From: an uncultured Eubacteriales bacterium
GTDB lineage: Bacteria; Bacillota; Clostridia; Peptostreptococcales; Anaerovoracaceae
NCBI GenBank assembly: GCA_902766915.1
Contig: CACXFN010000146.1
Coordinates: 1-7,627, forward strand
Direction: 5' to 3'
Length of the DNA: 7,627 nucleotides
Below are positions 6,490-7,627 of this stretch, one piece after another (position 1 is the stretch's first letter; the number at the start of each line of letters is the position of its first letter). The notes under the pieces are model-generated. The model had not been told where the DNA came from, ran no database searches, and saw only the letters and a list, made by a program, of their open reading frames with translations. Both the position numbers and the translations under genes were made by a program.

Positions 6490-7458
6490 TTAAATCGTTC
6501 TCTTTGTGAATCCTTGACCCATAACTTCGCTTGATTCCATGATAACCATGAAAGCCTTTGGGTCTACCTCTTTTACTGCTTCCTGAATCAAGTACATCTG
6601 CTTTTTTCCACAGGCACACATGACTATATTCTTATCCGCTCCGGTATAGCTTCCCTGACCTCGCAAGAAGGTGGCGCCTCTGTGGGCGGCTTCATCAATT
6701 GCCTCTGCTACCTCCTGGGCTTTATCCGTAACAATCAATGTCATCTTACCTGCAGATAAACCATATAAAATCTTATCCACCACTGTTGATGCAATGAAGG
6801 CTATTATCATTCCATAAATCAAACCTGCAATATTCTTTGATACGATGAAAGTACCAATTGCCACTATAAATGCATCAATTACAAAGGCGATATTCCCTAT
6901 AGACATATAGGGTTTCTTTGATTTTATGGAAAGGGTAATAAAATCCGTTCCGCCGGTGGATGAACCGCGGCTATAAATAAGACCATATCCAACGCCAGCC
7001 AATACTCCGGTGCATATGGCAGCAAGCATCTTTTCTCCGGTAAATACAGGGAAATGAGGTGCCACATAGTCTATCATCATAGAAGTGATGAACATGGATT
7101 TTAAAGATCTAAGGAAATACTTTCTACCAATTATTCTAGATGCAATTAGACCAACAGGTATATTAAGGCAAATGAGCATAATTCCCATGGGAAATCCCGT
7201 AAGTCTATTAATAATCATGGCAATTCCGGTAAACCCGGTTAGTGGGAAATTACTGGCAGAAGCAAAGCTGTGAACTCCTGCAGCAACAAAGCATCCTCCA
7301 ATGAAGTCAAAAAGAAGATCCAATAGGAATCTAAGGATATTGCCTTTCTTCGAGGAAGAATCTTTCTCTCTTGCACCAGCGTTCCCCGGATTGGAATTCT
7401 TATCCTGTATTTTAGTTACCTTATTTGTTTCTCTATTACCTTGATTATTCATTGTCAT
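6490..7458 (-). CDS. YitT family membrane protein (YitT/DUF161 plus DUF2179)
   Basis: A 322-residue integral membrane protein of the YitT family, widespread in Firmicutes and of unsettled function. Hydrophobic segments lie at about 41-62, 76-87, 90-110, 119-130, 142-162, 187-207 and 209-227. The hallmark GLIYSRGSSTGGTDF is at 159-173, and a cytoplasmic DUF2179 domain fills about 238-320 with RGQGSYTGADKNIVMC (266-281). The first 40 residues are hydrophilic and rich in Asn and Lys, longer than I expect for the family. The open frame runs on to 7587, but that extension would be read out of the terminator and 5S rRNA gene, so it is not protein-coding. The ATG at 7458 and another at 7452 share a weak GGAA just upstream; 7452 has the better spacing. 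The gene follows the rRNA operon in the same direction, with a weak promoter between, and converges on the PhoU-like remnant. Confidence 0.9.
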   Translation of the reverse strand: MTMNNQGNRETNKVTKIQDKNSNPGNAGAREKDSSSKKGNILRFLLDLLFDFIGGCFVAAGVHSFASASNFPLTGFTGIAMIINRLTGFPMGIMLICLNIPVGLIASRIIGRKYFLRSLKSMFITSMMIDYVAPHFPVFTGEKMLAAICTGVLAGVGYGLIYSRGSSTGGTDFITLSIKSKKPYMSIGNIAFVIDAFIVAIGTFIVSKNIAGLIYGMIIAFIASTVVDKILYGLSAGKMTLIVTDKAQEVAEAIDEAAHRGATFLRGQGSYTGADKNIVMCACGKKQMYLIQEAVKEVDPKAFMVIMESSEVMGQGFTKRTI

Positions 7459-7474
7459 ATTTCCATTAAACCCA

Positions 7475-7503
7475 AATAAAGATATGTGAAAAATGATTTT
7501 CAA
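7475..7503 (-). promoter_or_regulatory. Possible promoter of the yitT-like gene
   Basis: TTGAAA (7498-7503, 5 of 6) and TTTATT (7475-7480, 4 of 6) stand 17 bases apart on the minus strand. The start would be near 7468, giving a very short leader. A small inverted repeat TGAAAA/TTTTCA (7487-7492 and 7497-7502) overlaps the -35 box. Read-through from the rRNA operon is the alternative source of transcript. Confidence 0.4.
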
Positions 7504-7508
7504 GATTA
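7494..7508 (+). repeat. 15-bp direct repeat, copy 2
   Basis: Exact copy of TGATTTTCAAGATTA found at 6315-6329. This copy sits between the 5S terminator stem and yitT, and overlaps the possible -35 box. Confidence 0.5.
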
Positions 7509-7534
7509 AACCCCGAGGGTTTATCCTCGGGGTT
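7509..7534 (-). terminator. Hairpin terminator of the rRNA operon
   Basis: Arms AACCCCGAGG (7509-7518) and CCTCGGGGTT (7525-7534) form a perfect 10-bp, GC-rich stem with a 6-base loop, a few bases after the 5S 3' end. The minus-strand tail is TTTAATCTT, uridine-rich but interrupted, so termination may be incomplete. The position directly after 5S makes the role clear. Confidence 0.8.
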
Positions 7535-7540
7535 CTTGTT

Positions 7541-7627
7541 AACCCGCAACGTCCTGCTTTTCCGGGCAGTCGCCCACCAGGTATCATCGGCGCTGAAGAG
7601 CTTAACTACTGTGTTCGAGATGGGAAC
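7541..7627 (-). rRNA. rrf: 5S ribosomal RNA, 3' part
   Basis: The minus strand reads the conserved 5S body: GTTCCCATCTCGAACACAG at the window edge, then TAGTTAAGCTC, AGCGCCGATGATACC, GGTGGGCGACTGCC and GCAGGACGTTGCGGG near the 3' end. About 87 of the usual 115-120 bases are present; the 5' part lies beyond the right edge. The 3' end is placed at about 7541-7543 by analogy. It marks the end of an rRNA operon transcribed toward the window, which probably brings 16S and 23S genes just outside. Confidence 0.93.

Noticed and set aside
7459..7587. 43-residue N-terminal extension of the yitT-like protein
   Set aside because: The bases are the rRNA terminator hairpin and the 3' part of 5S rRNA, and the ATGs at 7458 and 7452 give a normal protein start.
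1..7627. CRISPR array, tRNA gene, insertion sequence or prophage gene
   Set aside because: I saw no regularly spaced repeats, no tRNA-like cloverleaf sequence, no transposase or integrase motifs and no terminal inverted repeats with target duplications.

Overview
The window looks like chromosomal DNA of a low-to-moderate GC Gram-positive anaerobe of the class Clostridia. This rests on strong AGGAGG-type ribosome binding sites, sigma-A-like promoters, a clostridial-type acetyl-CoA acetyltransferase N-terminus, a DUF2156 acyltransferase-like protein, a COG2509-type FAD-dependent dehydrogenase and a YitT/DUF2179 membrane protein. The family calls come from recognising motifs by eye; no database search was made. 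A narrower taxonomic placement is not supported.

All intact genes lie on the minus strand, so transcription runs from right to left. From the right edge: the 3' part of a 5S rRNA gene (end of an rRNA operon outside the window) with its hairpin terminator; a yitT-like membrane protein gene; a 389-base stretch without an intact gene, holding a plus-strand remnant of a Na/Pi-cotransporter PhoU-like domain and a dyad-rich promoter; a COG2509 FAD-dependent dehydrogenase; a patatin-like phospholipase whose GTG start overlaps the dehydrogenase stop by 4 bases; a Sir2 deacetylase; surE nucleotidase 33 bases further on; a DUF2156 protein after a 172-base gap; then a promoter, a perfect 20-bp palindrome and the first 13 codons of a thiolase that leaves the window on the left.

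The dehydrogenase and patatin genes form one transcription unit. sir2 and surE form a second close pair, probably with their own promoter although read-through from patatin is possible. The genes are metabolic or housekeeping: protein deacylation (Sir2), nucleotide dephosphorylation (SurE), lipid hydrolysis (patatin), redox (FAD protein) and short-chain acyl-CoA metabolism (thiolase). I find no CRISPR array, insertion sequence, phage gene or clear novel multi-gene system. The most useful leads are regulatory and evolutionary: the palindromes at two promoters, the PhoU-like remnant facing yitT, a three-cysteine insert in the DUF2156 protein, and a 15-bp exact repeat on both sides of yitT.
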